DNA of 64,000 nt. Origin: Rhodoligotrophos defluvii (GTDB lineage Bacteria > Pseudomonadota > Alphaproteobacteria > Rhizobiales > Im1). Under the pieces are notes generated by a model. The model was not told the DNA's origin and did not search any database. It saw nothing but the letters and a program-made list of their open reading frames with translations. Location: the NCBI RefSeq assembly GCF_005281615.1, contig NZ_SZZM01000001.1:1831455-1895454 (forward strand), written 5' to 3'. Of this stretch, positions 16,240 to 26,127 are shown piece by piece. The position numbers and the translations under genes were made by a program. Each line of letters opens with the position of its first letter. Within the stretch, counting starts at the first letter, position 1.

Positions 16240-17633
16240 AAGAAGAACCAGGCGCCGAACTGGCCGCGCCAGGCCTCGTCGGTCTGCTTCTCGTCCGGGT
16301 TGCCGGTCGTATGCTCGCGCTGGCCCCACATGACCTCCGCCCCGAGCCGCAGCTGCTGCACTGGCTGCCAGATCACGTTGGCGTGGACCGACATCAGGTC
16401 CACCGTCGCGTTGCGAGCGCCCGATGCGACGATGTCCGCGTCCTTCTGGTCAAGATAGCCCCAGCCGAGGTTGAGCGTGGTCGTGTCGCTGAGCAAGATG
16501 GACGTGCCGGCGAACAGGCCCAGCTGCGGGACAAGCTGGATCTTGCCGTTGCGGGTGAAGGCGCCGAAAGGCGCGCCCAGCACGTAATTGCCGAGGCCCT
16601 CGCCGTACATCACCGAGGCGGTCAGAAGAACGGGGTCGGCAACGCTGACATTGACGGCGCCCTGGACACCCCAGCCCAGGGCATCATCGGCCTGCTGATC
16701 GCCGATGCGGGCGACATGGTAGTTTCGCATCATGCCCGAGGCCAGAAGCTGGTGGCCGCCCGGGAGGTCGTATTGCAGTCGCGCGGCAATGTCGGGCAGC
16801 GTATCGGCCGCGCCGGCCGGCTTCTGCCGCTTTGCATCCGGGCTGAAATCGCTCCCGTAAGCGGCGAGGTCCTTCGCGCCGGTCGGGTTCTCCACCGACA
16901 GGGCAGCCGTCGCCGGGCCGCTTTGCCAGGTCAGCCTCAGCTGAGGGCTGCGCGCCCAGCCGATCAGGCCTGCATCGCCGTTGAAATCGACCGTGCTTAT
17001 GCCCGTGAAGGGCGACATGAAGTTGCGCCAATGCTGGCCCGCGCCGAAGGTCAGCTGCGGGGTCGCGTCCCACTCGCCCCAGGCGTGCCGCAACCGGAAA
17101 TCCGTCTCGTCCTTGCCGAAGAAGTCGCCTTCGATCAGGGTTCTGATCACTCCGACCGACGTCTCCGAGTTCGATTTGATCGAGAAGCGGGTCTGCCGCG
17201 CGTGCAGCCGCGCATGCCCGCGCTGCCGCGACCGCGTGATGCGGCCATAGTCGAATTCGTCGCCGAGATCTTCGTCGAAGTCGTAGATCACGTCGCCCTT
17301 CACATAGCCTGACAGGGTGACCTCGTGCAGGGGCGAGGGCAGGTCGGCGCTGGGCGTCACCAGTATGGTGAGGCCGCCCTCGTCGGGTGCGATGTCGCCG
17401 GCCCGATCCGTCTTCCAGGCGCCGGAGACGCCGCGGCCGCGAATGACCGAGACGCTGCCGGCTGGCGCGGCTGACCCATGTCCCTCTTGCGATCCATTGG
17501 GTTCGAGGCGGTTTTGCAGGCGGGTGATCTCATCCTTGAGCGCGGAGAGCTCGTCTGCTTTGGCTGAAGGGGGGAAACAGGCAAGGAGGGCCATGCTGCC
17601 GAGCAGCGCGGCCCGAGAACGCCGACTGAACAT
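16236..17633 (-). CDS. DcaP-like outer membrane porin
   Basis: This 465-residue protein has an N-terminal signal peptide ending SAKA, a short coiled-coil segment (ELSALKDEITRLQNRL) and then a beta-barrel with a terminal phenylalanine run (GAWFFF). Blocks such as LSGYVKGDVIYDFDE and RQTRFSIKSNSETSVG are typical of DcaP-type trimeric porins, which take up dicarboxylates and other small anions. I prefer ATG at 17633; a TTG codon 27 bases upstream is also in frame. The gene converges with and overlaps the LpoA-like gene by 4 bases. Confidence 0.87.
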   Translation of the reverse strand: MFSRRSRAALLGSMALLACFPPSAKADELSALKDEITRLQNRLEPNGSQEGHGSAAPAGSVSVIRGRGVSGAWKTDRAGDIAPDEGGLTILVTPSADLPSPLHEVTLSGYVKGDVIYDFDEDLGDEFDYGRITRSRQRGHARLHARQTRFSIKSNSETSVGVIRTLIEGDFFGKDETDFRLRHAWGEWDATPQLTFGAGQHWRNFMSPFTGISTVDFNGDAGLIGWARSPQLRLTWQSGPATAALSVENPTGAKDLAAYGSDFSPDAKRQKPAGAADTLPDIAARLQYDLPGGHQLLASGMMRNYHVARIGDQQADDALGWGVQGAVNVSVADPVLLTASVMYGEGLGNYVLGAPFGAFTRNGKIQLVPQLGLFAGTSILLSDTTTLNLGWGYLDQKDADIVASGARNATVDLMSVHANVIWQPVQQLRLGAEVMWGQREHTTGNPDEKQTDEAWRGQFGAWFFF

Positions 17634-17682
17634 GTTACGCAAATCCAAACCGTTAAACAATTTACACGTGAATAAAATGAAT

Positions 17683-17716
17683 ATGCTCTTATAGAGAGCA
17701 TTATGGAAAATGACAG
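17683..17716 (-). promoter_or_regulatory. Porin promoter with palindromic operator over the -10
   Basis: On the minus strand CTGTCA-N17-TATAAG reads toward the porin gene. The -10 lies inside an inverted repeat ATGCTCT-N5-AGAGCAT (17683-17701). The 7-base arms are perfect. This looks like a repressor site controlling porin expression; the regulator is not identifiable here. Confidence 0.5.
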
Positions 17717-17833
17717 CCCCTACGCAGCCGTCTCGGGGAAAAGGCCTGCAGCTGTCACATATTCGCTACAGGGGAAAAGCGCGCGTTGGGCCCGCTACTG
17801 ATCTGTCGCCAAGAGCTCCCCGCGCACCGGTGC

Positions 17834-19636
17834 TCAGTTCGCATCCATTTTGAGCGCGGCGATGAAGGCTTCCTGCGGAATGTCGACCTTGCCGAACTGG
17901 CGCATGCGTTTCTTGCCGGCCTTCTGCTTCTCCAGCAGCTTGCGCTTGCGGGTGATGTCACCCCCATAGCATTTGGCGGTCACGTCCTTGCGCAGGGCCG
18001 AGATGGTCTCGCGCGCGATGATCTTGCCGCCGATCGCCGCCTGGATCGGGATCTTGAACAGGTGCTGCGGGATCAGCTCCTTGAGCTTTTCGCACATCAC
18101 CCGGCCGCGCTGCTCGGCACGGGCGCGGTGCACGATCATCGAAAGGGCATCCACCGGCTCGCCATTGACCAGGATCGACATCTTGACCAGCTGGCCTTCC
18201 TCGTAGCCCTTGATGTGGTAGTCGAAGCTGGCATAGCCGCGGCTCACCGATTTCAGCCGGTCGTAGAAATCGAACACCACCTCGTTCAGGGGCAGCTCGT
18301 AAACCAGCATGGCGCGCGAGCCCGCATAGGTGAGCTGCTTCTGCCGGCCGCGCCGGTCTTCGCACAGCTTCAGCACCGCGCCCAAATGCTCGTCGGGCAC
18401 CAGAATGGTGGCCTCGATCCAGGGCTCCTCGACCTTGGCGATCTTCATCGTATCCGGCATGTCGGCCGGATTGTGCAGTTCGGTCACGGTGCCGTCGGTG
18501 AGATGCAGATGGTAGACCACCGAAGGCGCGGTGGTGATGATCTCGATCCCGAACTCGCGCTCGATGCGCTCCTGGATGATCTCAAGATGCAGGAGGCCGA
18601 GGAAGCCGCAGCGATAGCCGAAGCCGAGCGCGGCCGAGGTCTCCATCTCGAAGGAGAAGCTGGCATCGTTGAGCGCGAGCTTGCCCATGGCATCGCGCAG
18701 GGCCTCGAAATCCGAGGTGTCGACCGGGAAAAAGCCGCAGAACACCACCGGCTGGGCCGGGCGGAAGCCCTTCACCGGCGCCTCGGCACGCCGCTTCTCG
18801 TCGGTCACCGTATCGCCCACACGGGTGTCGGCGACCTGCTTGATCGCGGCGGTGAAGAAGCCGAGCTCGCCGGGGCCGAGCTTGTCCACCATCTCCTGTT
18901 TCGGTCGGAAGAAGCCGACGCGCTCCACCTGATAGCTGGCGCCGGTGCTCATCAGCAGGATGCGCTGGCCCTTGCGCAGCTCGCCGTCGATGACCCGGAC
19001 CAGCACGACGACCCCGAGATACGGGTCATACCAGCTGTCGACCAGCAGCGCCTTGAGCGGCGCATCGAGCGAGCCCCTGGGCGCCGGCAGGCGGTGGACG
19101 ATGGCTTCCAGCACGTCGGGGATGCCTTGGCCGGTCTTGGCCGAGACCTCCACCGCGTTCGAGGCGTCGATGCCGATGACGTCCTCGATCTGGGCCCGGA
19201 TCCGGTCGGGCTCGGCGGCGGGCAGGTCGATCTTGTTGAGCACGGGCACGATCTCGTGATCGACCTCGATCGCCTGGTACACATTGGCCAGGGTCTGCGC
19301 CTCGACACCCTGGCTTGCATCCACCACCAGCAGCGAGCCCTCGCAGGCGGCAAGCGAACGGTTCACCTCATAGGCGAAGTCCACGTGGCCCGGCGTGTCG
19401 ATCAGGTTGAGAACGTAGCTTTCCCCGTTCCGGGCTTTGTAATCCAGGCGGACGGTCTGCGCCTTGATGGTGATGCCGCGCTCGCGCTCGATTTCCATGG
19501 AGTCGAGCACCTGCTCCTTCATCTCGCGCGAGGAAAGGCCGCCACAGGCCTGGATGAGCCTGTCGGCGAGCGTGGACTTGCCATGGTCGATATGGGCGAT
19601 GATGGCGAAGTTGCGGATATGCGCGAGATCGGTCAT
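17834..19636 (-). CDS. lepA: Elongation factor 4 (LepA)
   Basis: The 600-residue translational GTPase acts on stalled ribosomes and in initiation/biogenesis. The P-loop is AHIDHGKST near the start, switch II is DTPGHVDF, and the G4 motif is NKIDLP; the unique LepA C-terminal domain with [18 protein letters not shown] is complete. I start at [10 protein letters not shown], the family start, although no clear ribosome site precedes it; a possible ATG six codons earlier cannot be excluded. Confidence 0.96.
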   Translation of the reverse strand: MTDLAHIRNFAIIAHIDHGKSTLADRLIQACGGLSSREMKEQVLDSMEIERERGITIKAQTVRLDYKARNGESYVLNLIDTPGHVDFAYEVNRSLAACEGSLLVVDASQGVEAQTLANVYQAIEVDHEIVPVLNKIDLPAAEPDRIRAQIEDVIGIDASNAVEVSAKTGQGIPDVLEAIVHRLPAPRGSLDAPLKALLVDSWYDPYLGVVVLVRVIDGELRKGQRILLMSTGASYQVERVGFFRPKQEMVDKLGPGELGFFTAAIKQVADTRVGDTVTDEKRRAEAPVKGFRPAQPVVFCGFFPVDTSDFEALRDAMGKLALNDASFSFEMETSAALGFGYRCGFLGLLHLEIIQERIEREFGIEIITTAPSVVYHLHLTDGTVTELHNPADMPDTMKIAKVEEPWIEATILVPDEHLGAVLKLCEDRRGRQKQLTYAGSRAMLVYELPLNEVVFDFYDRLKSVSRGYASFDYHIKGYEEGQLVKMSILVNGEPVDALSMIVHRARAEQRGRVMCEKLKELIPQHLFKIPIQAAIGGKIIARETISALRKDVTAKCYGGDITRKRKLLEKQKAGKKRMRQFGKVDIPQEAFIAALKMDAN

Positions 19637-19805
19637 GGGAGGGCTAGATAGCATTCCGCTGTCCGCGGTCAAGCGCCGAACACTTGGCCGATGAGACGCG
19701 TGCGCCGCCATGTGTTCCTCGCATGCCGTTGCCGCATGCAACCTGATCGATTAGAACCGACGACGGCACGGGGCCATCTCCCATGCCTTCAAACCAGGAG
19801 CCATG

Positions 19806-20519
19806 ATGCGACCTTCCCGACGCGAAGCCCATGAACTGCGTGCGATCAGCCTTGAGCGCGGCGTTTCCAAGCATGCGGAAGGCTCCTGCCTGGTCCGGTT
19901 CGGCGACACCCATGTGCTGTGTACCGCCAGCTTGGAAGCGCGGGTGCCGGGCTGGCTGCGGGGCACCGGCAAAGGGTGGGTATCGGCCGAATATGGCATG
20001 CTGCCCCGGGCGACCACCGAGCGGACGCAACGGGAGGCCGCAACCGGCAAGCGCGGCGGCCGCACGCTGGAGATCCAGCGGCTGATCGGGCGCTCCCTGC
20101 GGGCTGCCGTTGACTTGACGAAGCTTGGGGAGATGCAGATCACCATCGACTGTGACGTCATCCAGGCGGATGGCGGCACACGCACCGCCGCCATCACCGG
20201 CGGCTGGGTTGCCCTGCATGACTGCCTCCAGTGGATGATGGCGCGCAACATGCTGCGCGAGATGCCGCTCGTCGGCCAGGTCGCGGCGATTTCCTGCGGC
20301 ATCTATCGGGGAACCCCCGTCTGCGATCTCGATTATGCAGAGGATTCGGACGCCGAGGCGGATGCCAATTTTGTCATGAACGGCAGTGGTCAGCTGATCG
20401 AGGTGCAGGGCACGGCGGAAAAGGCGCCGTTCTCCGAGGATCAGTTCGTCGAGCTCTTGCGGCTGGCACGCCAAGGCATCAATCGCGTGCTGGACTTGCA
20501 GAAGACGGCGGTGAGCTGA
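19806..20519 (+). CDS. rph: Ribonuclease PH
   Basis: The 237-residue phosphorolytic exoribonuclease trims tRNA 3' ends. Signature blocks are [33 protein letters not shown] and [13 protein letters not shown]. Of two adjacent ATG codons I chose the second, because AGGAG is only about 2 bases from the first and 5 from the second. It heads a forward run with the VOC protein, rdgB and hemW, all of which overlap or abut. Confidence 0.95.
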   Translation: MRPSRREAHELRAISLERGVSKHAEGSCLVRFGDTHVLCTASLEARVPGWLRGTGKGWVSAEYGMLPRATTERTQREAATGKRGGRTLEIQRLIGRSLRAAVDLTKLGEMQITIDCDVIQADGGTRTAAITGGWVALHDCLQWMMARNMLREMPLVGQVAAISCGIYRGTPVCDLDYAEDSDAEADANFVMNGSGQLIEVQGTAEKAPFSEDQFVELLRLARQGINRVLDLQKTAVS

Positions 20520-20930
20520 ATGAGGCCAGCCGGCATTCTGGAAACGGTGCTCTATGCGGCGGATCTCGATGCCGCCGAGGCTTTCTATGAGAAAGTGCTC
20601 GGGCTCGAGCGCGTGGCGCGGGTGGACGACCGGCACGTGTTCTTTGCCTGCGGAAACCAGATGCTGCTGATCTTCAACCCGGCCGTGACGCGTCAGCCGC
20701 CGAAGCCGGGGATGCTGCCGGTACCGCCCCATGGCGCGGAGGGGCAATGCCACATGTGCTTCCGGGCCAGTCGAGACGAGCTCGCGCAATGGCAGGCGCA
20801 TCTCGAAGCCCATGGGGTGGCCATCGAATCGGTGGTGGACTGGCCACAGGGCGGCCGCTCCATCTATTTCCGCGACCCCGCCGGCAACTCTATCGAATTC
20901 GCGGAGCCGCGCATCTGGGGCTTCTCGTGA
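20520..20930 (+). CDS. VOC family (glyoxalase/bleomycin resistance-like) protein
   Basis: This 136-residue protein has paired beta-alpha-beta-beta-beta modules of the vicinal oxygen chelate superfamily, with [19 protein letters not shown] at the start and the C-terminal block [15 protein letters not shown] that supplies a metal-binding glutamate. Its ATG directly follows the rph stop and its own stop overlaps the rdgB start, so it is co-expressed with both. The substrate is unknown. Confidence 0.87.
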   Translation: MRPAGILETVLYAADLDAAEAFYEKVLGLERVARVDDRHVFFACGNQMLLIFNPAVTRQPPKPGMLPVPPHGAEGQCHMCFRASRDELAQWQAHLEAHGVAIESVVDWPQGGRSIYFRDPAGNSIEFAEPRIWGFS

Positions 20931-21556
20931 CGGCGCGGGTGCTGCGGGACGGCCGCCTCGTCGTGGCGACCCACAACCCCGGCAAGCTCCGGGAGATTGC
21001 CGATCTGGTGAGGCCGCTCGGGATCGGCACGGTGTCTGCCGGCGAGCTCGGCCTGCCCGAGCCGGAGGAGACCGGCGACAGCTTCACCGCCAATGCGGTG
21101 CTGAAGGCGCGCGCCGCGGCGGGCGCGGCGGCGTTGCCGGCCCTCGCGGATGACAGCGGGCTGAGCGTGGACGCGTTGGGCGGTGCGCCCGGCATCTACT
21201 CCGCCCGCTGGGCTGGTCCGGCCAAGGACTTCGCCATGGCCATGCGCAACGTGGAGGAGCAGCTGCAGGCGCAGGGCGCCCTCGACCCCGAGCAGCGCCG
21301 CGCCCGCTTCGTGTGCGCGCTTGCACTGGCCTGGCCCGATGACCATGTGCAGGTGTTCGAAGGCCGGGTGGAGGGCACGCTGGTGTGGCCGCCGCGCGGC
21401 GATCGCGGTTTCGGCTATGATCCGATGTTCCTGCCGGATGGCCACGTGCTGACCTTCGGCGAGATGGACCCGGACGAGAAGCACATGATTTCGCACCGGG
21501 CGCGGGCGTTCAAGGCGTTGACGGAGCACGTGCTCAAGGCGCACAGGGATGAGTGA
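20927..21556 (+). CDS. rdgB: RdgB/HAM1 family non-canonical purine NTP pyrophosphatase
   Basis: The 209-residue enzyme hydrolyses ITP, dITP and XTP to keep deaminated purines out of nucleic acids. Motifs are [36 protein letters not shown] and the C-terminal SHRARA. The start is GTG in a 4-base overlap with the VOC gene (GTGA). The end overlaps hemW by 8 bases. Pairing with rph and hemW is a common alphaproteobacterial order. Confidence 0.94.
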   Translation: MTARVLRDGRLVVATHNPGKLREIADLVRPLGIGTVSAGELGLPEPEETGDSFTANAVLKARAAAGAAALPALADDSGLSVDALGGAPGIYSARWAGPAKDFAMAMRNVEEQLQAQGALDPEQRRARFVCALALAWPDDHVQVFEGRVEGTLVWPPRGDRGFGYDPMFLPDGHVLTFGEMDPDEKHMISHRARAFKALTEHVLKAHRDE

Positions 21557-22730
21557 CCTCGGCGAGACATCGTTCGGCGTTTATGTGCATTGGCCGTTTT
21601 GCCGGGCCAAATGCCCGTATTGCGATTTCAACTCCCATGTGCGTCCCGGGGCGGATGCCATGGCCTATGGTGCGGCGCTCGCACGGGAGATTGCCCACTA
21701 TGGCGCGCTGCTGCCGGGCCGGCTGGTGACCAGCATCTTCTTCGGCGGCGGCACCCCGTCGCTCATGCCGCCCGCGGCGGTCGCGCTGGTGCTCGATGCC
21801 ATCGCCGGGCACTGGCCGGTGGCGCCGGATGCGGAAATCACCCTGGAAGCCAACCCCACCAGTGTGGAGGCCGGCAATTTCCGCGGCTATGGCCAAGCCG
21901 GCGTCAACCGCCTGTCGCTCGGGGTGCAGGCCCTCGATGATGCTTCGCTAAGAGAGCTCGGCCGCGAGCACACGGTGGAGGAGGCGCTGGCCGCCCTCGA
22001 CCTGGCGCAGTGCACCTTCGGACGGGTGTCCTTCGATCTGATCTATGCGCGCCCCGGCCAGACGGCGGAGGCCTGGCGGGGCGAGCTCGCGCGGGCGCTT
22101 GGCCGCCGCACCGAGCATCTCTCCCTCTACCAGCTGACGATCGAGCCGGGCACGCCTTTTGCCGCGCGGCACAAGCGCGGCACCCTGATCATTCCTGAGG
22201 ATGAGGCGGCGCTCGAGCTTTACGAGATGACGCAAGCCTTGTGTAGCGCGGCCGGGCTGCCCGCCTATGAGGTGTCGAACCACGCGCGGCCGGGTGCGGA
22301 GTCCCGTCACAACCTGACCTATTGGCGCTACGGGGAATATGTGGGCGTAGGCCCCGGCGCCCATGGCCGGCTGGTGCTTGGCGATGGCCGGCATGCCTTG
22401 CAGGCGATACGCGCGCCGGCAGCTTGGCTGGCCGCTGTCCGCCGCGACGGCCACGGCATCGCAGACGATGTCCGCCTCACCCCGGAGGAAGCGGGCGAGG
22501 AATTCCTGCTCATGGGGCTGCGTCTCGGCGAGGGCGTTTCGCTCGACTGCTTCGAGGCGCTGAGCGGCCGGTATGTGCCGACGCAGGATCTAGCGCTGCT
22601 GGGCAATGAGGGCCTGATTACCTACGACCCGGCGCGCCGCCACGTGGCGGCCACTGCGCGCGGGCGGCAGGTGCTGAATGCCGTGATCGCGGCCATGATC
22701 GCCTCCGCCGCACGAGCCGAGGCTGCCTGA
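21549..22730 (+). CDS. hemW: Radical SAM heme chaperone HemW
   Basis: The 393-residue protein has the radical SAM cluster motif with cysteines 18, 22 and 25 (CRAKCPYC) near the N terminus, followed by [12 protein letters not shown] and the C-terminal HemN domain. HemW resembles coproporphyrinogen III dehydrogenase but is a heme trafficking factor; the extra cysteine of true HemN after the motif is absent here (CDFNSH). It is the last gene of the rph-VOC-rdgB-hemW run. Confidence 0.92.
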   Translation: MSDLGETSFGVYVHWPFCRAKCPYCDFNSHVRPGADAMAYGAALAREIAHYGALLPGRLVTSIFFGGGTPSLMPPAAVALVLDAIAGHWPVAPDAEITLEANPTSVEAGNFRGYGQAGVNRLSLGVQALDDASLRELGREHTVEEALAALDLAQCTFGRVSFDLIYARPGQTAEAWRGELARALGRRTEHLSLYQLTIEPGTPFAARHKRGTLIIPEDEAALELYEMTQALCSAAGLPAYEVSNHARPGAESRHNLTYWRYGEYVGVGPGAHGRLVLGDGRHALQAIRAPAAWLAAVRRDGHGIADDVRLTPEEAGEEFLLMGLRLGEGVSLDCFEALSGRYVPTQDLALLGNEGLITYDPARRHVAATARGRQVLNAVIAAMIASAARAEAA

Positions 22731-22752
22731 GCACCGTGGAGCGCGACCCGCT

Positions 22753-22854
22753 TTAGAGCGTCTCCGCCTTTCTTCGAATCGCGGAACCGCTCTAATTCTC
22801 GCTTGGTCGCATTTTCTTCACGCGAACCGATATCCACTTCGCGCGAAAATGCTC
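22753..22854 (-). repeat. RIME-like mosaic intergenic palindrome, copy 1
   Basis: One hairpin has arms TTAGAGCG/CGCTCTAA around a TTCGAATCGC core (B part); the other carries GCATTTTC...GAAAATGC arms around an ACGCGAACCGATATCCACTT core (A part, here in reverse). The same two parts occur near 39.9 and 43.6 kb in the opposite orientation. It fills the gap after hemW and may act as a 3' hairpin for both converging genes. Confidence 0.8.
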
Positions 22855-22946
22855 GAGATCGACCGCGAACCGCGCCGGACATGTCGCATAACGAAAACGC
22901 GGCCCCACGAGGAGGCCGCGTTCCCCAACTCGAAATTCTATCGAGC

Positions 22947-23759
22947 TCAGTAGCCGCCGAACCGGAAGGTCAGGCCAGCCTGCACCGTGTGGATGAACAG
23001 GTCGTCCTTCGTCTGAGCAGCATAGGCGTCCACGCCGCCCGGATAGACATAGGCACCGCTGTCCTTCAGCTTGGCATCGAGCGCGCCCTTGAAGCGGTAG
23101 CCGAGATCGAGATCGATGGCCTCGGACAGCGCCCACTTGATGCCGCCGCCAGCCTGGAAGGCAAAGTTGGTCGTGCTGTCGTCGATCCACTTCACGCCAC
23201 CGACCTTGAGGCTCTGGTCGACGAAGGCCACACCGACACCACCGCCGATATAGGGCTTGAACAGGCCGCCCATGTTGAAGTCGTACCACAGGTTGGCCAG
23301 CACGAACGTGGCGCTGAGGTCGTCCTTCGCCTTGGCGCTTACGCCGAATTCGTCAACGAAGGTGTCGCCATCCACGTCGACGATCTCGTAGAAGGTGCCT
23401 TTCAGCTTGTCGTTGCCGGCCTGCATGTAGGACACTTCGATTTCGCCGCGCAGACCGTTGCCCATCTCGTAGCCGATGTTGCCGCCCACCAGCCAGCCCG
23501 TGTCGAAATGGGTCTTGCCGTCGAAGCCGTACAGCGCCGTGACAGGGCCGCTCTCGTCGTAGAACGCGCCTTCCGTGTCCATGCTGAGCGGGAAAGCCGC
23601 GCCACCGAACACGCCCACATACCAACCCCCGACAGGCACCGGCGCAGGAGCGATCACCTGTTCCGGCGGCGGGGGCGTATAAAGATCAGCAGCGAAGGCG
23701 CCACTCGCGCCCAAAATCATCGCAGCGCCAGCGACGCCAGCATATAACATGTTACGCAT
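22947..23759 (-). CDS. Outer membrane beta-barrel protein, Omp25/Omp31 type
   Basis: The 270-residue protein has a signal peptide ending GAFAAD, a proline-rich linker (LYTPPPPEQ) and an eight-stranded barrel pattern that ends in TFRFGGY, as in the Omp25/Omp31/RopB porin-like proteins of Rhizobiales. The region GWYVGVFGGAAFPLS is the typical first strand. A strong ribosome site (GAGAGGAAG) precedes the start. It is monocistronic between two large gaps. Confidence 0.88.
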   Translation of the reverse strand: MRNMLYAGVAGAAMILGASGAFAADLYTPPPPEQVIAPAPVPVGGWYVGVFGGAAFPLSMDTEGAFYDESGPVTALYGFDGKTHFDTGWLVGGNIGYEMGNGLRGEIEVSYMQAGNDKLKGTFYEIVDVDGDTFVDEFGVSAKAKDDLSATFVLANLWYDFNMGGLFKPYIGGGVGVAFVDQSLKVGGVKWIDDSTTNFAFQAGGGIKWALSEAIDLDLGYRFKGALDAKLKDSGAYVYPGGVDAYAAQTKDDLFIHTVQAGLTFRFGGY

Positions 23760-24217
23760 ATTTAGCTTCCTCTCTCCCGAAGGACGACTGGCTGAACCCT
23801 ATACGGGTGAAAGATAAGAGTCCGCAGAAAAGATGCGTACGGTCCGCAAAATGATCTCGAAGTAACGGTGATGTTGCAGAACGGCAACGAAAATTCCTAC
23901 CAAAAAGAGCAATGAGGAAAACTGTACGCTATGGTAGCAACACGAGTGGACGGAATTTCACCAAAGATTTACCAAAAACGGCCGAAAAGCAAAGGATTCC
24001 TTGCCGAATTCGGGCGATACTGTGGCGCGATTCGCAGGCCGGGAACGGGTGCCGCCACAGGGGCGTCCGGCGTCATCCGGCGTTCGATGGAAAGCGTCAG
24101 CATTTGCCCTGTTTAAGTAACCTTGATGAACCGTTAAGGTAAGCACGACCATGTATTCCTAGAGAACCGCTCGCGCGCATATGCATTAGACAGGATATAC
24201 GCGAGTAGAGGCGCAGA
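23760..24217. other. Gene-free region between the omp gene and the pilin gene
   Basis: No convincing reading frame is visible. The left part is the 5' region of the omp gene on the minus strand. The right part is A/T-richer than its surroundings and includes ACCTT/AAGGT arms around 24.13 kb, whose meaning I cannot assign. Confidence 0.4.
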
Positions 24218-24234
24218 TTAACCAAAGTATAACC
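24218..24234 (+). promoter_or_regulatory. CtrA-like box (imperfect)
   Basis: TTAA-N7-ATAACC matches the CtrA consensus TTAA-N7-TTAAC with one mismatch in the core. It lies 33 bases before a second, exact box, and both precede the pilin gene. Confidence 0.4.
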
Positions 24235-24266
24235 ATGGCGTGGCCGGCCCGTCCTTGCGCATCCAT

Positions 24267-24281
24267 TTAACTGGCCATTAA
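24267..24281 (+). promoter_or_regulatory. CtrA-like box (exact TTAA-N7-TTAA)
   Basis: TTAA-CTGGCCA-TTAA fits the binding motif of the alphaproteobacterial cell-cycle regulator CtrA, which activates flp/pilA in Caulobacter. In activated promoters the box overlaps the -35, so the transcript would begin about 30 bases downstream, arguing for an internal start codon of the pilin. Confidence 0.5.
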
Positions 24282-24303
24282 AGGCTCTCCGATACGGTCG
24301 GCA

Positions 24304-24492
24304 ATGGATCCGGCGACGGCGCGCGAGCGCACAAGACCGGAATGCGTCAAACGGTGGATGAGACGAATGGAAAGGAAGCGGGGCGCATGCGCAAAGGGCG
24401 GATCCGATGCGGTCGCCCTTGAATACGGCCTTATCGCAGCTGGTATCACGATGGCGATCATCGCCGTGATTGTCTCGATCACGATAGGCTGA
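24304..24492 (+). CDS. Flp-family (type IVb) pilin-like small protein
   Basis: At most 62 residues. The C-terminal part ALEYGLIAAGITMAIIAVIV is the hallmark hydrophobic domain of Flp pilins. In-frame ATG codons at 24358 and 24367 would give 44 and 41 residues; the latter suits the CtrA box position best. The glycine that prepilin peptidase cleaves after (position -1 relative to the six residues before and including EY) is replaced by aspartate (GGSD then AVALEY), so processing may differ or the gene may be decaying. No other tad/cpa genes are near. Confidence 0.7.
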   Translation: MDPATARERTRPECVKRWMRRMERKRGACAKGGSDAVALEYGLIAAGITMAIIAVIVSITIG

Positions 24493-24644
24493 AAATCCGA
24501 GGTCTGATCAGGGAGAATGCGGCCGTGGAGCGGGGCTCTGCGGCCGTATTGCTTTTGAGGGGGACGGCAGCGGCGTTCCGGGATCGGTTTGCGGCCTGGA
24601 GAAGGTCGGGCTATCGTGCGGTCCCGTCGACCACGAGGCCGCTC

Positions 24645-26045
24645 ATGACCGATTACCAAAATCTGCTGCTTGAGGCGAACGTCGCCGGGGTGGGCGAACC
24701 CATCCCGGTGAAGGCTGTCGCGAAGGAGGGCGCCGAGGCCTTCCTGGCCGCGCTCGGTGAGCCCGCGCGATCTTGGGCCAAGGCACAGGATTTCGGCGGC
24801 AAGGCGGGCCAGCTGGTTCTCGTGCCAAACCGGGTGGGCGGCATGGAAGCGGTTCTCTACGGCCTGGGATCCACCGCCGACGGATACGATCCGTTCGCGC
24901 CGGGCAAGCTGGCCAGCCAGCTGCCACCCGGGGTGTACCGCTTCGCCGATGACCTGCCCGAGCAAAGGCTCGCCGCGCTTGCCTGGCTGCTCGAGAGCTA
25001 TCGCTTTACCGGCTATAAGTCGCAGCCCGAGCCCAAGGCGAAGCTGGTCGCGCCCGAGGAGTGCGACCGCGATGGACTGATCCGTGAGGCCCGGGCCGTC
25101 GCTCTGGCCCGCGACCTGATCAACACCCCATCCAACGACATGGGGCCGGCCGAGCTTGCCGAGGCCGCCCGCACCGTCGCCGAGACCGGCGGCGCGCGCT
25201 TTTCAGTGATCGATGATCAGCAGGTACTGAAGCGCGATTTCCCGATGGTCCATGCGGTAGGCAAGGCCAGCGCGCGCGAGCCGCGGCTGATCGACTTCAC
25301 CTGGGGCGAGGAGAGCGCCCCCAAGCTCACCCTGGTCGGCAAGGGCGTCTGCTTCGATACCGGCGGCCTCGACGTGAAGCCGGCCTCGGGCATGTTGCTG
25401 ATGAAGAAGGACATGGGCGGTGCCGCCAACGTGCTGGGGCTGGCGAGCCTTGTCATGGCGGCGAAGCTGCCCGTGCGGCTGCGCGTGCTGATCCCCGCAG
25501 TCGAGAACAGCATTTCCGGCGCTGCCTTCCGGCCCGGCGACGTGCTGAGGAGCCGTAAGGGCCTGACGGTGGAAATCGGCAACACCGATGCGGAGGGCCG
25601 TCTGATCCTGGCCGACGCGCTCGCGCTGGCCGAGGAGGAGCAGCCGGATCTGATCATCGACATGGCCACCCTCACCGGCGCGGCGCGGGTCGCCTTGGGG
25701 CCCGATCTTCCGGCCTTCTTTTGCAGCGACGACGCCCTGGCGGGGGATCTCGCCCGCCACGGCACCGAGCACAACGATCCGCTGTGGCGCTTGCCCTTCC
25801 ACCAGGCCTACAGCGCCTGGCTCGACAGCAAGGTGGCGGATATGAACAACGTGTCTGACGGCAGCTTCGCCGGCGCGATCACCGCGGCCCTGTTCCTCAG
25901 GAAGTTCGTCGGCGGCAACCGGCGCTATATCCATGTCGATCTGATGGCCTGGAACCAGAAGGCGCGCCCGGGCCGGCCCATTGGCGGCGAAGCCCAGGGC
26001 ATGCGCGCGCTCTATGCTCTGATCGCCCAGCGCTACCGGTTATAG
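24645..26045 (+). CDS. M17 leucyl aminopeptidase family protein
   Basis: The 466-residue enzyme is a cytosolic, dizinc aminopeptidase. VGKGVCFDTGGLDVKP and the signature NTDAEGRLILADAL contain the metal ligands and catalytic residues. I start at MTDYQNLLLE because GAGG precedes it at a good distance; an upstream frame extension of 40 residues has no support. The length is slightly shorter than PepA (about 500), as in the alphaproteobacterial branch of the family. Confidence 0.93.
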   Translation: MTDYQNLLLEANVAGVGEPIPVKAVAKEGAEAFLAALGEPARSWAKAQDFGGKAGQLVLVPNRVGGMEAVLYGLGSTADGYDPFAPGKLASQLPPGVYRFADDLPEQRLAALAWLLESYRFTGYKSQPEPKAKLVAPEECDRDGLIREARAVALARDLINTPSNDMGPAELAEAARTVAETGGARFSVIDDQQVLKRDFPMVHAVGKASAREPRLIDFTWGEESAPKLTLVGKGVCFDTGGLDVKPASGMLLMKKDMGGAANVLGLASLVMAAKLPVRLRVLIPAVENSISGAAFRPGDVLRSRKGLTVEIGNTDAEGRLILADALALAEEEQPDLIIDMATLTGAARVALGPDLPAFFCSDDALAGDLARHGTEHNDPLWRLPFHQAYSAWLDSKVADMNNVSDGSFAGAITAALFLRKFVGGNRRYIHVDLMAWNQKARPGRPIGGEAQGMRALYALIAQRYRL

Positions 26046-26054
26046 GGCGCCATC

Positions 26055-26084
26055 TTGCATCCAAAGCCCATCGGGCCATAATAT
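26055..26084 (+). promoter_or_regulatory. Putative promoter of the marR-nlpC/P60 pair
   Basis: TTGCAT and TAATAT are separated by 18 bases, ending 43 bases before the proposed marR start in an otherwise GC-rich gap. The A/T-rich -10 stands out from its context. Confidence 0.45.
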
Positions 26085-26127
26085 AACGGGTCCGAAACAT
26101 TTGTCGCACGGGGACGCGCGGCGCGGC

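Noticed and set aside
17786-19651. Long forward reading frame (621 codons) opposite lepA
   Set aside because: It is a GC-rich antisense shadow of a highly conserved gene; the product is His/Asp/Leu-rich without family pattern.
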